Shown here: one piece after another, positions 35,087 through 45,300 of the stretch
Layout of the letters: the number at the start of each line of letters is the position of its first letter
Position numbering within the stretch: the first letter of the stretch is position 1
Assembly: GCF_051594765.1 (NCBI RefSeq)
Contig: NZ_JBPPGJ010000007.1
Location: 233,287 to 297,286, forward strand
DNA length: 64,000 bases
Source of the DNA: Paenibacillus_AR sp051594765
GTDB taxonomy: Bacteria; Bacillota; Bacilli; Paenibacillales; NBRC-103111
Direction: 5' to 3'
Program-made: the position numbers and the translations under genes
The notes under the pieces: model-generated
The model's database searches: none
Told to the model about the DNA's origin: nothing
Seen by the model: the letters and a program-made list of their open reading frames with translations, nothing else

Positions 35087-36862
35087 ATGAACGTGCATCG
35101 AAGCAAGAAGAGATTCCTTCTCGGTCCTGCAGCATTCGTATTGGGGTGTACCACGATCCTGGCGGCATGCTCGTCGGACGATGCGGACGAAGCCGCAAGC
35201 AGTGCATCCGTATCGCCGAAGGCATCGGTCCAGCCTGTGGACCATGCGCAGCAGGCGAAGAAAAAGTTCGATCCGCCGGTCACGATTACCACGGCCATCA
35301 TTGAGGAGCAGCGGGATAATGCCTTCAAGCCGGGCGAGACCATGGAGAACAACGTATTCACCAAGTGGCTGAAGGAAAGTATGGGGATCGAGGTGAAGTT
35401 CGATTTCATCGTTGGCAAGCAGACGGATTACGATACGAAGATCCGGCTCCTCTTGGCAAGCGGCGAGAAGCTGCCCGATGTCTTCAACGGTTCCGCCATC
35501 GGAGACTTGATCAATGCGGGCAAGCTGATGCCCTTGAACGATGCCATCGAGAAATATGCGTCTCCTAATCTGAAGGCGCTCTTCGACAAGTACCCTCAGG
35601 CTATGAATGGGATAACGGTGAACGGGAAGATATACGGGATTCCCAAGTTTCAGACGGCTGATGAAGGCGGGGTCATGTGGCTACGGGAGGATTGGCTGAA
35701 GAGGCTGAACCTAACGGCACCCAAGACCATTGCCGAATTAGACAAAGTATTGGAAGCGTTCACCAAACAAGATCCCGACGGCAACGGCAAGCAGGACACC
35801 TTCGGACTGGCCGTGTCGCTGAAGGATGGCATGTATACGTGGATGGCCAGTGCGGATCCCATCTTCGGCGCCTTCACAGGTTATATGGCCCCGTTCTTCA
35901 GCGGAATCACCAACTGGTGGTCACCGGACAAAAACGGCAAGGTGATCCACACCGCCATAGATTCCAATGCCAAGCCGTTCCTGGAAACCATGGCCCGTTG
36001 GAAGAAGAACGGATACATGGATCCCGAAGCCGCCATCAAGGATGCGATGAAGGCGGTGGAGCCGGCAGTGAAGGGGCAGGCGGGAGCACTCTTCGGTCCC
36101 AACTGGATGGGCCAATGGCCACTGGAGGATACGGTGAAGAACAACCCCAACGCCGTATGGAAAGCCTACCCGATCCCGGTGGGTCCCGAAGGCAAGTACG
36201 GACGCGTAATCCAGCCTTTTGTCGGCGTAACCGTATTCAGCAAGGACTTCAAGCACATCGACGCCTGGTTTGCCTATCTGAACAAAATGTATGCCCGGCA
36301 ATTCGGGCCGAGCGATCCCTACTACGACCCGAAATTCGCAGACGGCTACTTCGAAGGGTACGATTACGTGAAGCACGACGGCAAGATCATCAAGAACGGC
36401 TTCAAGGAGAAGGGAGTGCCTCAAGAAAAGTGGCCTCTCGCCAGCGGGAAAGAAATGGAAATGAGGTTCGCCGTCTTCTCCCTGCTCGGAGGATACGTTC
36501 CTACCGTTCCTTACCTGGGGGATCCGGGTTATCCGAAATTCGCCGCCGATCCCAACGCCAAGCCGGCCAACGCAGCGGAGGACCGGGTGAGGAACTTGAC
36601 CAAGACCCAGCTGGAAGCAGGGGTCGTACGCTTGTCCCAGCCCGATGCGGATAAGATCAATACCTTTACAGGCACCTATACCGAGACGATGCAGTCCAAG
36701 GGTTCACTCCTGACCAAGCTGGAATCGGAGGCTTATCTCAAGATCATCTACGGGGACAAACCGGTGGAATACTTCGACGATTTCGTGAAGGAATGGAAGG
36801 CGAATGGCGGAGACAAGGTCACCGAAGAAGTGAACCAATGGTATGCGGGCATGAAAAAATAA
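35087..36862 (+). CDS. Extracellular solute-binding lipoprotein (LplA-like)
   Basis: A 591-residue family 1 binding lipoprotein with lipobox LAAC (Cys28) after a basic, hydrophobic signal. The mature protein has MGIEVKFDFIVGKQTDYDTK, LPDVFNGSAIGDLI and GIPKFQTADEGGVMWLREDW, features of the long Paenibacillus LplA/AlgQ-type oligosaccharide-binding proteins. The ATG at 35087 abuts GGGGGG; a GTG at 35093 has better spacing and may be the true start. TATAAT at 35050-35055 is a likely -10. It heads an operon with two permeases, a sensor kinase and a regulator. The ligand is probably an oligosaccharide released by the GH74 enzyme encoded downstream (inference). Confidence 0.9.
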   Translation: MNVHRSKKRFLLGPAAFVLGCTTILAACSSDDADEAASSASVSPKASVQPVDHAQQAKKKFDPPVTITTAIIEEQRDNAFKPGETMENNVFTKWLKESMGIEVKFDFIVGKQTDYDTKIRLLLASGEKLPDVFNGSAIGDLINAGKLMPLNDAIEKYASPNLKALFDKYPQAMNGITVNGKIYGIPKFQTADEGGVMWLREDWLKRLNLTAPKTIAELDKVLEAFTKQDPDGNGKQDTFGLAVSLKDGMYTWMASADPIFGAFTGYMAPFFSGITNWWSPDKNGKVIHTAIDSNAKPFLETMARWKKNGYMDPEAAIKDAMKAVEPAVKGQAGALFGPNWMGQWPLEDTVKNNPNAVWKAYPIPVGPEGKYGRVIQPFVGVTVFSKDFKHIDAWFAYLNKMYARQFGPSDPYYDPKFADGYFEGYDYVKHDGKIIKNGFKEKGVPQEKWPLASGKEMEMRFAVFSLLGGYVPTVPYLGDPGYPKFAADPNAKPANAAEDRVRNLTKTQLEAGVVRLSQPDADKINTFTGTYTETMQSKGSLLTKLESEAYLKIIYGDKPVEYFDDFVKEWKANGGDKVTEEVNQWYAGMKK

Positions 36863-36869
36863 ATAGAAT

Positions 36870-36918
36870 CCGCGGCCCGGGGACGGATCGTCACATCTCG
36901 AATGCCCCGGCGCCGCGG
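36870..36918 (+). other. GC-rich hairpin between binding-protein and permease genes
   Basis: CCGCGGC-CGGGG pairs with CCCCG-GCCGCGG with a long loop and no T run. Such hairpins after binding-protein genes often protect the upstream message and lower permease expression; that role is inferred. Confidence 0.5.
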
Positions 36919-36934
36919 TGAAAGGAGTGCAGCG

Positions 36935-37894
36935 ATGAGAGAAACCGGAGTGATCAGCATGCAGGAACCGGTCCGGGCAAGGTCCGGGTTCTGCAAGTGG
37001 ATCTCCTACTGGAGCAGAACGTGGCCTCTCCATCTATTTTTGCTTCCGGCCATGTTGATCAGTATCGTCTTCCACTATATTCCTATGTTCGGAGTCGTCA
37101 TCGCCTTTAAGGATTACAAGCCGTGGCTCGGGATCTGGAAATCGGAATGGGTCGGAATGGACCATTTCCGGTATTTCTTCTCCTTCCCCGACACCACCCA
37201 GATCATCTGGAACACCTTGATTATCGCCGTTTCGAAGACGGTGACCAACCTGTTCGTTCCCGTCATCTTCGCTCTGCTGCTGAACGAGGTGGCCAAGGTC
37301 ACCTTCAAGCGGGTGGTCCAAACGCTGGTCTATATGCCCCACTTCCTGTCCTGGGTCATTCTGGGTGGCATCTTCATCGACCTTCTATCGGTCCAAGGGG
37401 GCATCGTGAACCGGTTCCTGAGCATGTTCGGCGTCGACCCCATCTTCTTCCTCGGGAGTAACCATTGGTTCCGTCCCACCTTGGTCATCACCGATGTATG
37501 GAAGGAATTCGGCTTCGCCGCCATCGTCTTCCTGTCCGCCTTGGCCGGCGTCAACCCCAATCTCTACGAAGCGGCGGAGATCGACGGAGCCAACCGTTGG
37601 AAGCAGATGATCCATATTACGCTTCCGGCCATCGGGCCCATCTTCACCGTCGTGGCTACGCTGGCCTTGGGCCGTGTCCTGAATGCGGGCTTCGACCAAA
37701 TCTACAATCTGTACAATCCCCTGGTCTATGAATCCGGCGACATCATCGATACCTTCGTCTATCGGTCGGGGCTGGTCGGCGGTCAGTTCGGTTTCGCTAC
37801 GGCCGTCGGTCTGTTCAAATCCGTCATTGGCTTCGTGCTCGTCGTGACCAGCTACCGGATCTTGTACAAGGTGGCCGATTACCGCATCTTCTAG
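36935..37894 (+). CDS. ABC sugar permease (LplB type)
   Basis: A 319-residue inner-membrane permease with six predicted spans, the first at about residues 32-52. The cytoplasmic EAA loop reads YEAAEIDGANRWKQM and contacts the ATPase. The N-terminal FYIPMFG-like HYIPMFGVVIAF is typical of LplB/YtcP-partner permeases. AAAGGAG lies seven bases before the ATG. No ATPase gene is in the operon, as is usual for this type, which shares an MsmX-like ATPase encoded elsewhere. Confidence 0.92.
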   Translation: MRETGVISMQEPVRARSGFCKWISYWSRTWPLHLFLLPAMLISIVFHYIPMFGVVIAFKDYKPWLGIWKSEWVGMDHFRYFFSFPDTTQIIWNTLIIAVSKTVTNLFVPVIFALLLNEVAKVTFKRVVQTLVYMPHFLSWVILGGIFIDLLSVQGGIVNRFLSMFGVDPIFFLGSNHWFRPTLVITDVWKEFGFAAIVFLSALAGVNPNLYEAAEIDGANRWKQMIHITLPAIGPIFTVVATLALGRVLNAGFDQIYNLYNPLVYESGDIIDTFVYRSGLVGGQFGFATAVGLFKSVIGFVLVVTSYRILYKVADYRIF

Positions 37895-37910
37895 AGGAGG
37901 TCCGAACGCC

Positions 37911-38789
37911 ATGCTCTACCGTTCCAGGGCATATAAGATTTTCACCGTATTCAACTACCTGATCTTAGGATTGATCGGACTGCTGTGCATTATGCCCGTA
38001 TGGCATGTGTTCGCCGTGTCCCTAAGCTCTAGGGCCGCCGCCACAGCCAATATCGTCAACTTCTGGCCCGTCGGCTTCACGACGGATGCTTATGAGCAGA
38101 CCTTGGGCAATGTGAATTTCATCCGCGCGTTGTGCATCGGTGTAGAACGTACCGTGCTGGGTACCGGCATCTCGATCATCGTCCTGGTGCTGGCCGCATA
38201 TTCCCTGTCCAAGACGGACCAGAAATTCGCCGGACGCACCGCTTACGCCTGGTTCTTCGTCTTCACCATGCTGTTCGGGGGCGGTCTTATCCCGACTTAT
38301 CTAGTCGTAAGAGAGACGGGACTTCTGAATACGATCTGGGCCCTCGTCATCCCGGGTGCCGCCAGCGCGTATCTGCTGATCCTGCTCATGAACTTCTTCC
38401 GTACCGTTCCGGTGGAGCTGGAGGAGGCTGCATTGATTGACGGAGCGGGGCATTTCACCACGCTATTCCGGGTCTTTTTGCCCGTATCCATGGCAGGGAT
38501 CGCCACCATCAGCTTGTTCGAGATGGTCGGCCATTGGAATTCGTGGTTCGACGGCATGATTTACTTGAAAAATCGCAAGGATTACCCGCTGGCCACCTTT
38601 CTGCAGTCGGTCATCGCCAAGGAGGACTTCGTTCAAGCCGGCATCAAGGCGGAGGATGTGGCCAACATCTCCAGCCGGACGGTCAAGGCGTCGCAGATCT
38701 TCATCGGGGCGCTTCCGATTCTGATGGTGTACCCCTTCCTTCAAAAATACTTCGTGAAGGGCATTGTCCTGGGTTCAGTCAAAGGATAA
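37911..38789 (+). CDS. ABC sugar permease (YtcP/LplC type)
   Basis: A 292-residue permease, partner of the preceding one, with six spans and the EAA loop LEEAALIDGAGHFTTL. MLFGGGLIPTYLVVR and the C-terminal PFLQKYFVKGIVLGSVKG are hallmarks of YtcP/LplC proteins. GAGGAGGTCCG precedes the ATG, 16 bases after the previous stop. Confidence 0.92.
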   Translation: MLYRSRAYKIFTVFNYLILGLIGLLCIMPVWHVFAVSLSSRAAATANIVNFWPVGFTTDAYEQTLGNVNFIRALCIGVERTVLGTGISIIVLVLAAYSLSKTDQKFAGRTAYAWFFVFTMLFGGGLIPTYLVVRETGLLNTIWALVIPGAASAYLLILLMNFFRTVPVELEEAALIDGAGHFTTLFRVFLPVSMAGIATISLFEMVGHWNSWFDGMIYLKNRKDYPLATFLQSVIAKEDFVQAGIKAEDVANISSRTVKASQIFIGALPILMVYPFLQKYFVKGIVLGSVKG

Positions 38790-38828
38790 TATTGGTAGTA
38801 TCTAGCAATTCTTGCGAGGGATGCCGCC

Positions 38829-40574
38829 ATGCCGTTCAAGCTGAGCATATTCAGCAAAATCATCGTCGCGTTGTGCTGCCTGCTCGTGCCCATCGTGCTT
38901 CTCTACAGCTACTCCCATCAAGTGAGCACCGGCCTGGTGGAGCGGGAGATCAACAAGTCGAACGGAAGCCGGCTGGCATTCTTCATCAGCCAGGTGGATT
39001 CAACGGCCGACCAGCTGTGGAAGTCCGCGTTCAATCTAAGCGAAGACCCGGACGCCACGAAGCTGACTATGCAGTCGATCCTGACCCCGTCCTACAATAT
39101 TATGGAGACGAAGAGACTGATCACGGCCAAGGCCGATAACCAGAGCAGCTCCTTCGGCTGGGAGAACGAATTGACGTTATATGCTCCTTCCACGGGCCAG
39201 TTCATCACGACCAACCCGGCATGGACCTATGATGAACAGCTGCTCCGGCTTCAGGGGACGGATTCCTGGACGTATCGCAAGATCCGGACGGACCGGGGCG
39301 AAGGCTATTATTTCGTCCGGTACTTGTCCCAGCCTTATATGGCGAGACTGGTGGTGGACAATGCCAGCCTGATCGTGGAAGTCGCTTTCGCATCGCATAA
39401 TATCACGGATATGCTGGACCAGCTGAAGCAGGGGAGCAGCGGGGATCCCTTCTTCTATCATCCGGAGTACGAATCCGTGACGAACAAGTCTTACGACCGG
39501 GAGCTATTCCCTCAGATCGTCTCCAAGCTGAAGGAGCGAACCTTGGACCGTTCCGGAAATCTGGAGCTGGAGCTGAACGGGAGAACCTATATTCTGACCT
39601 ATGAACGGTCGGACGCTCTAGGATGGTACCTGATCGACTACATTCCGCTGGAAGAGCTGCTGATGCCGATTACGAACACCCGGAGATTGTTCTATCTATC
39701 CACCGGATTGCTGCTGCTGGCCAGCCTCTTGGCGGCCGCTCTGCTGTACCGGAACGTACAGGTACCGGTTCGGGAACTGATCCGGAGTATACAGAAGCTG
39801 AAGCGGGGAGACTACTCGTCCCGGGTGTCCAAGAAGACCAACAATGAATTCCAGTTTCTCTTCGATCAATTCAATCATATGTCGGAAGAGATCCAGCAGT
39901 TGATTGAGAACATTCTCTCCGAGAAGCTCCGTGTTCGGGATGCTACCCTGAAGCAGCTCCAAGCCCAGATCAACCCCCACTTTCTCTACAACAGCTTCGC
40001 CTTCATCCAGAGCTTGGCCCAATTGGAGGACAAGGAATCCATTATCGAAGTGACCCAGCATCTAAGCAAGTATTACCGCTACACGACGAGGATGGAGAAG
40101 CTGACCGGCACCTTGAAGGAGGAGCTGGATCTGATCCGGCATTTCCTCGAGATCCATAAGATGAAGATGCATCGGCTGCAATACGCGATCAGCATTCGGG
40201 ATGAGATGTCCGGCATCGCCCTTCCCCGGCTGCTGCTCCAGCCCTTGGTGGAGAATGCCATTCTCCACGGCATTGATCCGAAGCCGGGCAAGGGGATGAT
40301 CCGGATTACAGGCAGGATGGAGCAGGGGGCCGCGGAGATCACGGTGGAGGACAACGGCCCGGGGCTGGACGTGGAACAATTGGCAAGGCTGGAAGCCAAG
40401 TTCAAGCATCCGATGGATGGCGAGATGGGCTGCGGCTTATGGAATGTCCGGCAGCGCTTGGTCCATGGCTTCGGTGCCGACTCCGAGCTCATGCTGGGAC
40501 CGTCGCCCCTGGGCGGCCTGCAGGTCACGCTGCGCATCTACGAACCGGCCGTCCTTGCGGACGGCCGGTCATGA
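38829..40574 (+). CDS. Sensor histidine kinase (YesM type)
   Basis: A 581-residue membrane kinase. One span lies at about residues 6-27, then an extracellular Cache-like sensor, then a second span at about 288-308, and a HAMP domain. The His_kinase domain has phospho-acceptor His384 in QINPHFLYN. The HATPase_c domain has DNGPGLD and GCGLWNVRQRL. It should sense an external sugar or a cell-surface state and phosphorylate the next gene's product. GAGGG precedes the ATG. Pairing of YesM/YesN-type systems with carbohydrate ABC importers is standard in Paenibacillus. Confidence 0.93.
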   Translation: MPFKLSIFSKIIVALCCLLVPIVLLYSYSHQVSTGLVEREINKSNGSRLAFFISQVDSTADQLWKSAFNLSEDPDATKLTMQSILTPSYNIMETKRLITAKADNQSSSFGWENELTLYAPSTGQFITTNPAWTYDEQLLRLQGTDSWTYRKIRTDRGEGYYFVRYLSQPYMARLVVDNASLIVEVAFASHNITDMLDQLKQGSSGDPFFYHPEYESVTNKSYDRELFPQIVSKLKERTLDRSGNLELELNGRTYILTYERSDALGWYLIDYIPLEELLMPITNTRRLFYLSTGLLLLASLLAAALLYRNVQVPVRELIRSIQKLKRGDYSSRVSKKTNNEFQFLFDQFNHMSEEIQQLIENILSEKLRVRDATLKQLQAQINPHFLYNSFAFIQSLAQLEDKESIIEVTQHLSKYYRYTTRMEKLTGTLKEELDLIRHFLEIHKMKMHRLQYAISIRDEMSGIALPRLLLQPLVENAILHGIDPKPGKGMIRITGRMEQGAAEITVEDNGPGLDVEQLARLEAKFKHPMDGEMGCGLWNVRQRLVHGFGADSELMLGPSPLGGLQVTLRIYEPAVLADGRS

Positions 40575-40617
40575 AGGGTGCCCGTCCCACATACGGAAGC
40601 ACCGGGAGGAGATTATC

Positions 40618-42267
40618 ATGTTCCATCTGCTGATCGTTGACGACTATCCGGATCAAGTGGAGAGCATCGCCTCTACGATACCCCTGCAGGAGCTGGACAT
40701 CGGGGAGGTATATAAGGCGTATTCGGGCATGGAGGCCCTGGAGATTCTAAGATCCTTCACGGTGGACATCGTGATTACGGATATCCGGATGCCCGGTATG
40801 AGCGGACTGGAGCTGGTCGAGCGGATCCGGGAGGATAACCGGTCCGCCAAGTACATCTTCATCTCCGGCCATGCGGACTTCGAATACGCACAGAGGGCAA
40901 TTGTGCTGCAATCCTCGTATTACCTGTTGAAGCCCGTATCTACGGAGGAGCTGGTCGAGACGCTACGCAGCGTCGTGTCCGCCCTGCATGACGAATGGAA
41001 GCGGATCAGCTCTTACCAGCAGGCCGTATATACCTTGCGGGAGAACATGTCCTTGCTGAGCGGGGAGCTCTTGAACCATTTGCTGCAGGGAAGACGATAC
41101 CCGAAGGGGGTGATGGAGAAGAAGGTGCGTATGCTGGATCTGCCGTTCCGAACCGGAGACCGGACCGGCATGTTTATCATCCGTTTGGAGGAGGAATTTG
41201 ACGAGCTCGACGATTATGACCTGTCGCTGATGGAATTCGCCGTCGCCAATATCGCCTGCGAACTGTTTGGGGACCTCTTCCACTTGTGGCATTGCAAGGA
41301 CTCCTCCGACAATCTGGTGTTCCTGGTGAAGCCCATTCGGGAGCAAAGCAGACCGCACGGAGAAGAGACCCCCGGCGAGGGCGATTGGCACCGGATCGAG
41401 AAGCGTGCAGCCATGCTGCATAAGAACGTAAGCGTATACTTAAAGCGGAGTGTCTCCGTCGCCGTGGCCAAATCGTCCTTGGAGTTCCCTGCCGGGGTTT
41501 CCCGTGCGCACCAAAGCTGTTTGGCTGCGGTCCGCAGTCAGATCGGCACGGAATCCAACTTCTACATTTTGGTCGAGGACGAACCGGAGCAAGGGGTCAG
41601 AGGCTGCCTGACGGTGCCTTACCAACCGCCGCTGTTGATTCACCTACTGGAAACCGGCAGCTGGGAGAGGGCTTCGGGCAAGCTTGACGACATGTTGTCC
41701 GAGCTGGCGGAGAAGTGGGCGGAATCCCCGGAGTACGCCCTGGAGATGTATGCCGTAGTCATGAGCTCGTTCCACTATATCGCCCACAAGAACGGAAGGC
41801 AGTTGGCGGAGATCGTGGGGAACGGGGGAACAGGTCTTGTGGACGGAGCCGTGCCCGTCCGTTCCTACAAGCAGTTGAAGGATTGGGTCTGCCATGCCTT
41901 CACCAAGCTTATGGAGGAGGCAGACCGGAGCACACGATCCTCTAGATCCCTTGTCGTCAAACGGATTCATCAATTTATTGATACCAACATCGGGCAGGAT
42001 TTGTCTCTGCAGGCGGTTTCGGAGCACGTGAAGCTGCATCCGGCCTATCTGTCCAAGGTGTATAAGACGGAAACGGGATTGAGCTTGGGCGATTACATAG
42101 TGAAGGTCCGGATGGAGCAGGCAGCGGAGCTGCTCAGGAACGGCAGCGGTAAAATATACGAGATCGCCTCGCAAACCGGGTACTTGACGACCCATTATTT
42201 CAGCAAGGTGTTCAAGAATTACCACGGCATGACGCCGCAAGAATACAGAGAGACCGTGGGGAAGTGA
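40618..42267 (+). CDS. AraC-type response regulator (YesN type)
   Basis: A 549-residue regulator. The receiver domain spans residues 1-120 with phospho-acceptor Asp55 in ITDIRMPG and the acidic pair Asp8-Asp9. A long linker of unassigned function follows. The last 100 residues are an AraC double helix-turn-helix (LSLQAVSEHVKLHPAYLSKV and IYEIASQTGYLTTHYFSKVF). GGGAGGAG precedes the ATG. It probably activates its own transport operon and the adjacent GH74 gene. Confidence 0.93.
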   Translation: MFHLLIVDDYPDQVESIASTIPLQELDIGEVYKAYSGMEALEILRSFTVDIVITDIRMPGMSGLELVERIREDNRSAKYIFISGHADFEYAQRAIVLQSSYYLLKPVSTEELVETLRSVVSALHDEWKRISSYQQAVYTLRENMSLLSGELLNHLLQGRRYPKGVMEKKVRMLDLPFRTGDRTGMFIIRLEEEFDELDDYDLSLMEFAVANIACELFGDLFHLWHCKDSSDNLVFLVKPIREQSRPHGEETPGEGDWHRIEKRAAMLHKNVSVYLKRSVSVAVAKSSLEFPAGVSRAHQSCLAAVRSQIGTESNFYILVEDEPEQGVRGCLTVPYQPPLLIHLLETGSWERASGKLDDMLSELAEKWAESPEYALEMYAVVMSSFHYIAHKNGRQLAEIVGNGGTGLVDGAVPVRSYKQLKDWVCHAFTKLMEEADRSTRSSRSLVVKRIHQFIDTNIGQDLSLQAVSEHVKLHPAYLSKVYKTETGLSLGDYIVKVRMEQAAELLRNGSGKIYEIASQTGYLTTHYFSKVFKNYHGMTPQEYRETVGK

Positions 42268-42365
42268 GAGGGAAGCCACTGACTGAACAGCACCTGCTTA
42301 CGATGAAAGCTTTGATTCTCCTTCGCCTACCGATGGCAAGCACAAAACTCTTAGGAGGGAAAACG

Positions 42366-45300
42366 ATGGGTTTCGTTAGATCTTCTTCGTTATGGAAGCC
42401 GAGGGGTGCTCTCGTGCTGTTGGTTCTGGCTTTTATCCTAGCGGCGGCTTTCGCAGAGGCGCCTGCTGCCCGAGCCGCCGCTCCGGAAGCCTATAAGTGG
42501 GATAATGTAAGCATCGGGGGAGGCGGCTTCGTCATCGGCATGGCGATCCACCCGACGGAGCCGGATCTGGTCTATATCCGAACGGACGTAGGCGGCGCCT
42601 ACCGGTGGTACCCGGCCGGACAGAGATGGATTCAGCTCATGAACTCGTTCCCCCAGGAGGAAGCCAATCTGTACGGGATCGACAGCGTAGCACTCGATCC
42701 GTCGAATCCCGACTTGGTTTACTTGGCGGCAGGCAAGTATCCTTGGTCTCCTTCGGATATTCTGAAATCCACGGACCGGGGCGCCACCTGGGCCAAAAGC
42801 AGCTTCACGCCTCTGATGAAGGCTAACGGCGAAGCGCGGGATATGGGAGAGCGGCTGGCTGTTGACCCGAATGACGGGAATATCCTCTATATGGCCACTC
42901 GTTTTGACGGCTTGTGGAGGAGCACGGCGGCTTCCAGTCCTGGCTCCTGGAAGCGGGTGGAAGCGTTTCCAACCGTCGGGACGAGTCCGATCGGACTGGA
43001 TTTGGTCGTGTTCGATAAGAGGACGGGAACGAAGGGGAGTCCGACCCAGACCATCTATGTCGGAGTCCGGGACAGCGGAATGTACCGGAGCACGGACGGA
43101 GGAGCAAGCTGGGGGCTCATGAACGGCAGCCCCACACAGCCCAACCGGGCGGTGACCGCCTCCGACGGCACCCTGTATGTCAGCCACTCCCAAGGGGTAG
43201 CGAAATTCAAGGATGGAGTATGGACCAACATCACCCCGCCCAAGGCGGCCGGGTATAACGGGATAACCGTTGACCCGACCAATCCGGCCGTCGTCATGGC
43301 TTCCGCTCCGGATTGGTCCAAATACCCGAACGCCATCTACCGTTCGGTTGACGGTGGCGCTACCTGGACGCCGCTCAGCTACAATAAACATCCGGACGTT
43401 CCCTGGTGGACGGGGAACTGGTTCGCGGCCAACGTCTCCAGCTTGACCATCGATCCCGTGAAACCGAAGCGGGTCTGGTTCACGGACTTCTTCGGCACCT
43501 GGTCCACGGACGACATTACGGCCACCCCCTCCCAGTGGTACACCCATGAGAAGGGGCACGAGGAAGTGGTCACCTTCGCGCTGCGCAGCACTCCCATCGG
43601 GGCAAAGCTCTTCAGCGGCCACGCGGACGTGGACGGCATGCGGCATGCATCGCTGGACACCTTCCCGGCGGTGAACTTCTCCAATCCCGATCTTGGAGAT
43701 ACGGTCTCCATCGACTTCCAAGAGAGCAATCCGAACTTCGTCGCCCGGGTGGGCACCACCCGCTACAATTATACGGGCGGCGGCAGCTATAGCACCGACA
43801 ATGGGGTCAACTGGCAAGCCTTCAGCCAGCCTCCGGGAATCGGAGGCCGCATTGCCGTATCGGCGGGCAGCGAGACCATCGTTTGGCTTCCGCAGTACGG
43901 CAGCCCCCAGTATTCCACGGACCGGGGCCAAAGCTGGATCGCCGGCACTGGGGCACCGACGGGGCTGGTGAACGACTTCTGGACCTGGCACCAGCCGCTG
44001 GCCTCTGACCGGGTGAACAGCGATACCTTCTATCTGATGGACCGGTATTCGGCATCCTTCTACCGCAGCACCGACGGCGGCGCCACTTGGTCGGTTGCTT
44101 CCACCCTGCCCGTATCCACGGGGAGCCAGCCTTTCTACAGCGTCAAGGCGGCTCCGGGCATGGCGGGAGAGGTATGGGTCGGCATGGAGTCAGGCGGGCT
44201 GTTCCGCTCCAGCGACTCCGGCGGCAAGTGGGCGAAGCTGTCCAATGTTCAGCAGGCTAAGCTATTTGCCTTCGGGAAGAACAAGCTGGGGAAGAGCAAC
44301 CCGACCGTCTTCGTATACGGGATTGTGGATAACGTCAAAGGCATCTTCCGGTCTGATGACATGGGAGCGACCTGGGTGAAGATCGACCTGCCCAATCCGA
44401 CGGCAGGCAATGAGCCTAACACCATGGAGGGTGACCGTCAGGTATGGGGCCGGGTCTACATCGGCACCAACGGAACCGGCGTGTTCTATGGGGACACCCT
44501 GATGAGTGAGGAGCCCGATACGGCGGCTCCCAGTGTGCCGGGGAACCTGACTTCTTCCTCGGTAACGGCCACAGCCGCCACCTTGAGCTGGACCCCGTCA
44601 ACCGACAATACAGGGGTAGCCGGGTATGAGATCTACAAAGGAGGCACCCTTGCCGGAACGACGGTCTCGCCGACCAACACCACCTATACCGTCAAGGGGC
44701 TTACACCCGGCACCAGCTATACCTTCACCGTTCGGGCGAAGGACGGGGCGGGCAATGTCTCCGCCGACAGCCTTCCGCTCGTCATCAAGACAGCGCCCTC
44801 CGTCGCTCCGCCGACCAACCTGACGGTTTCTTCGGCGGACCGCACCAGCATCAGCTTAAGCTGGAGCCCACCGGCCAATCCCGACCGGGTGACGGGCTAC
44901 AACATCTATTCGGGCACCAAGCTGGTCGGGTCTGCGGCCGGCACCTCCTTTACCTTGACAGGACTCTTGCCCGACAGAGCGTATTCCATCTCCGTCCGTT
45001 CCAAGGATGCAGCGGACAGCACATCCGCGCCGGCAACGGTCACCGTGACTACCTCGACGGCTCCGGGAACCTTGGCGTTCAGCGACGACTTCCAGGACGG
45101 CAAGGCGGAAGGCTGGACCCCCAAGGGCGGGAACTGGTGGGTCTCTTCCACCAACGGTACCGCCCATTACACGCAATCGGATTATTTCAATTCGAACTCC
45201 TTCAGCACCATCGACGACAGCTCATACGGCAATTACATTGTGGAGTCGAAGGTTCGTCTGAATTGGTCGGACGTCGATCTGGGAGCGGGTCTCGTAGCCC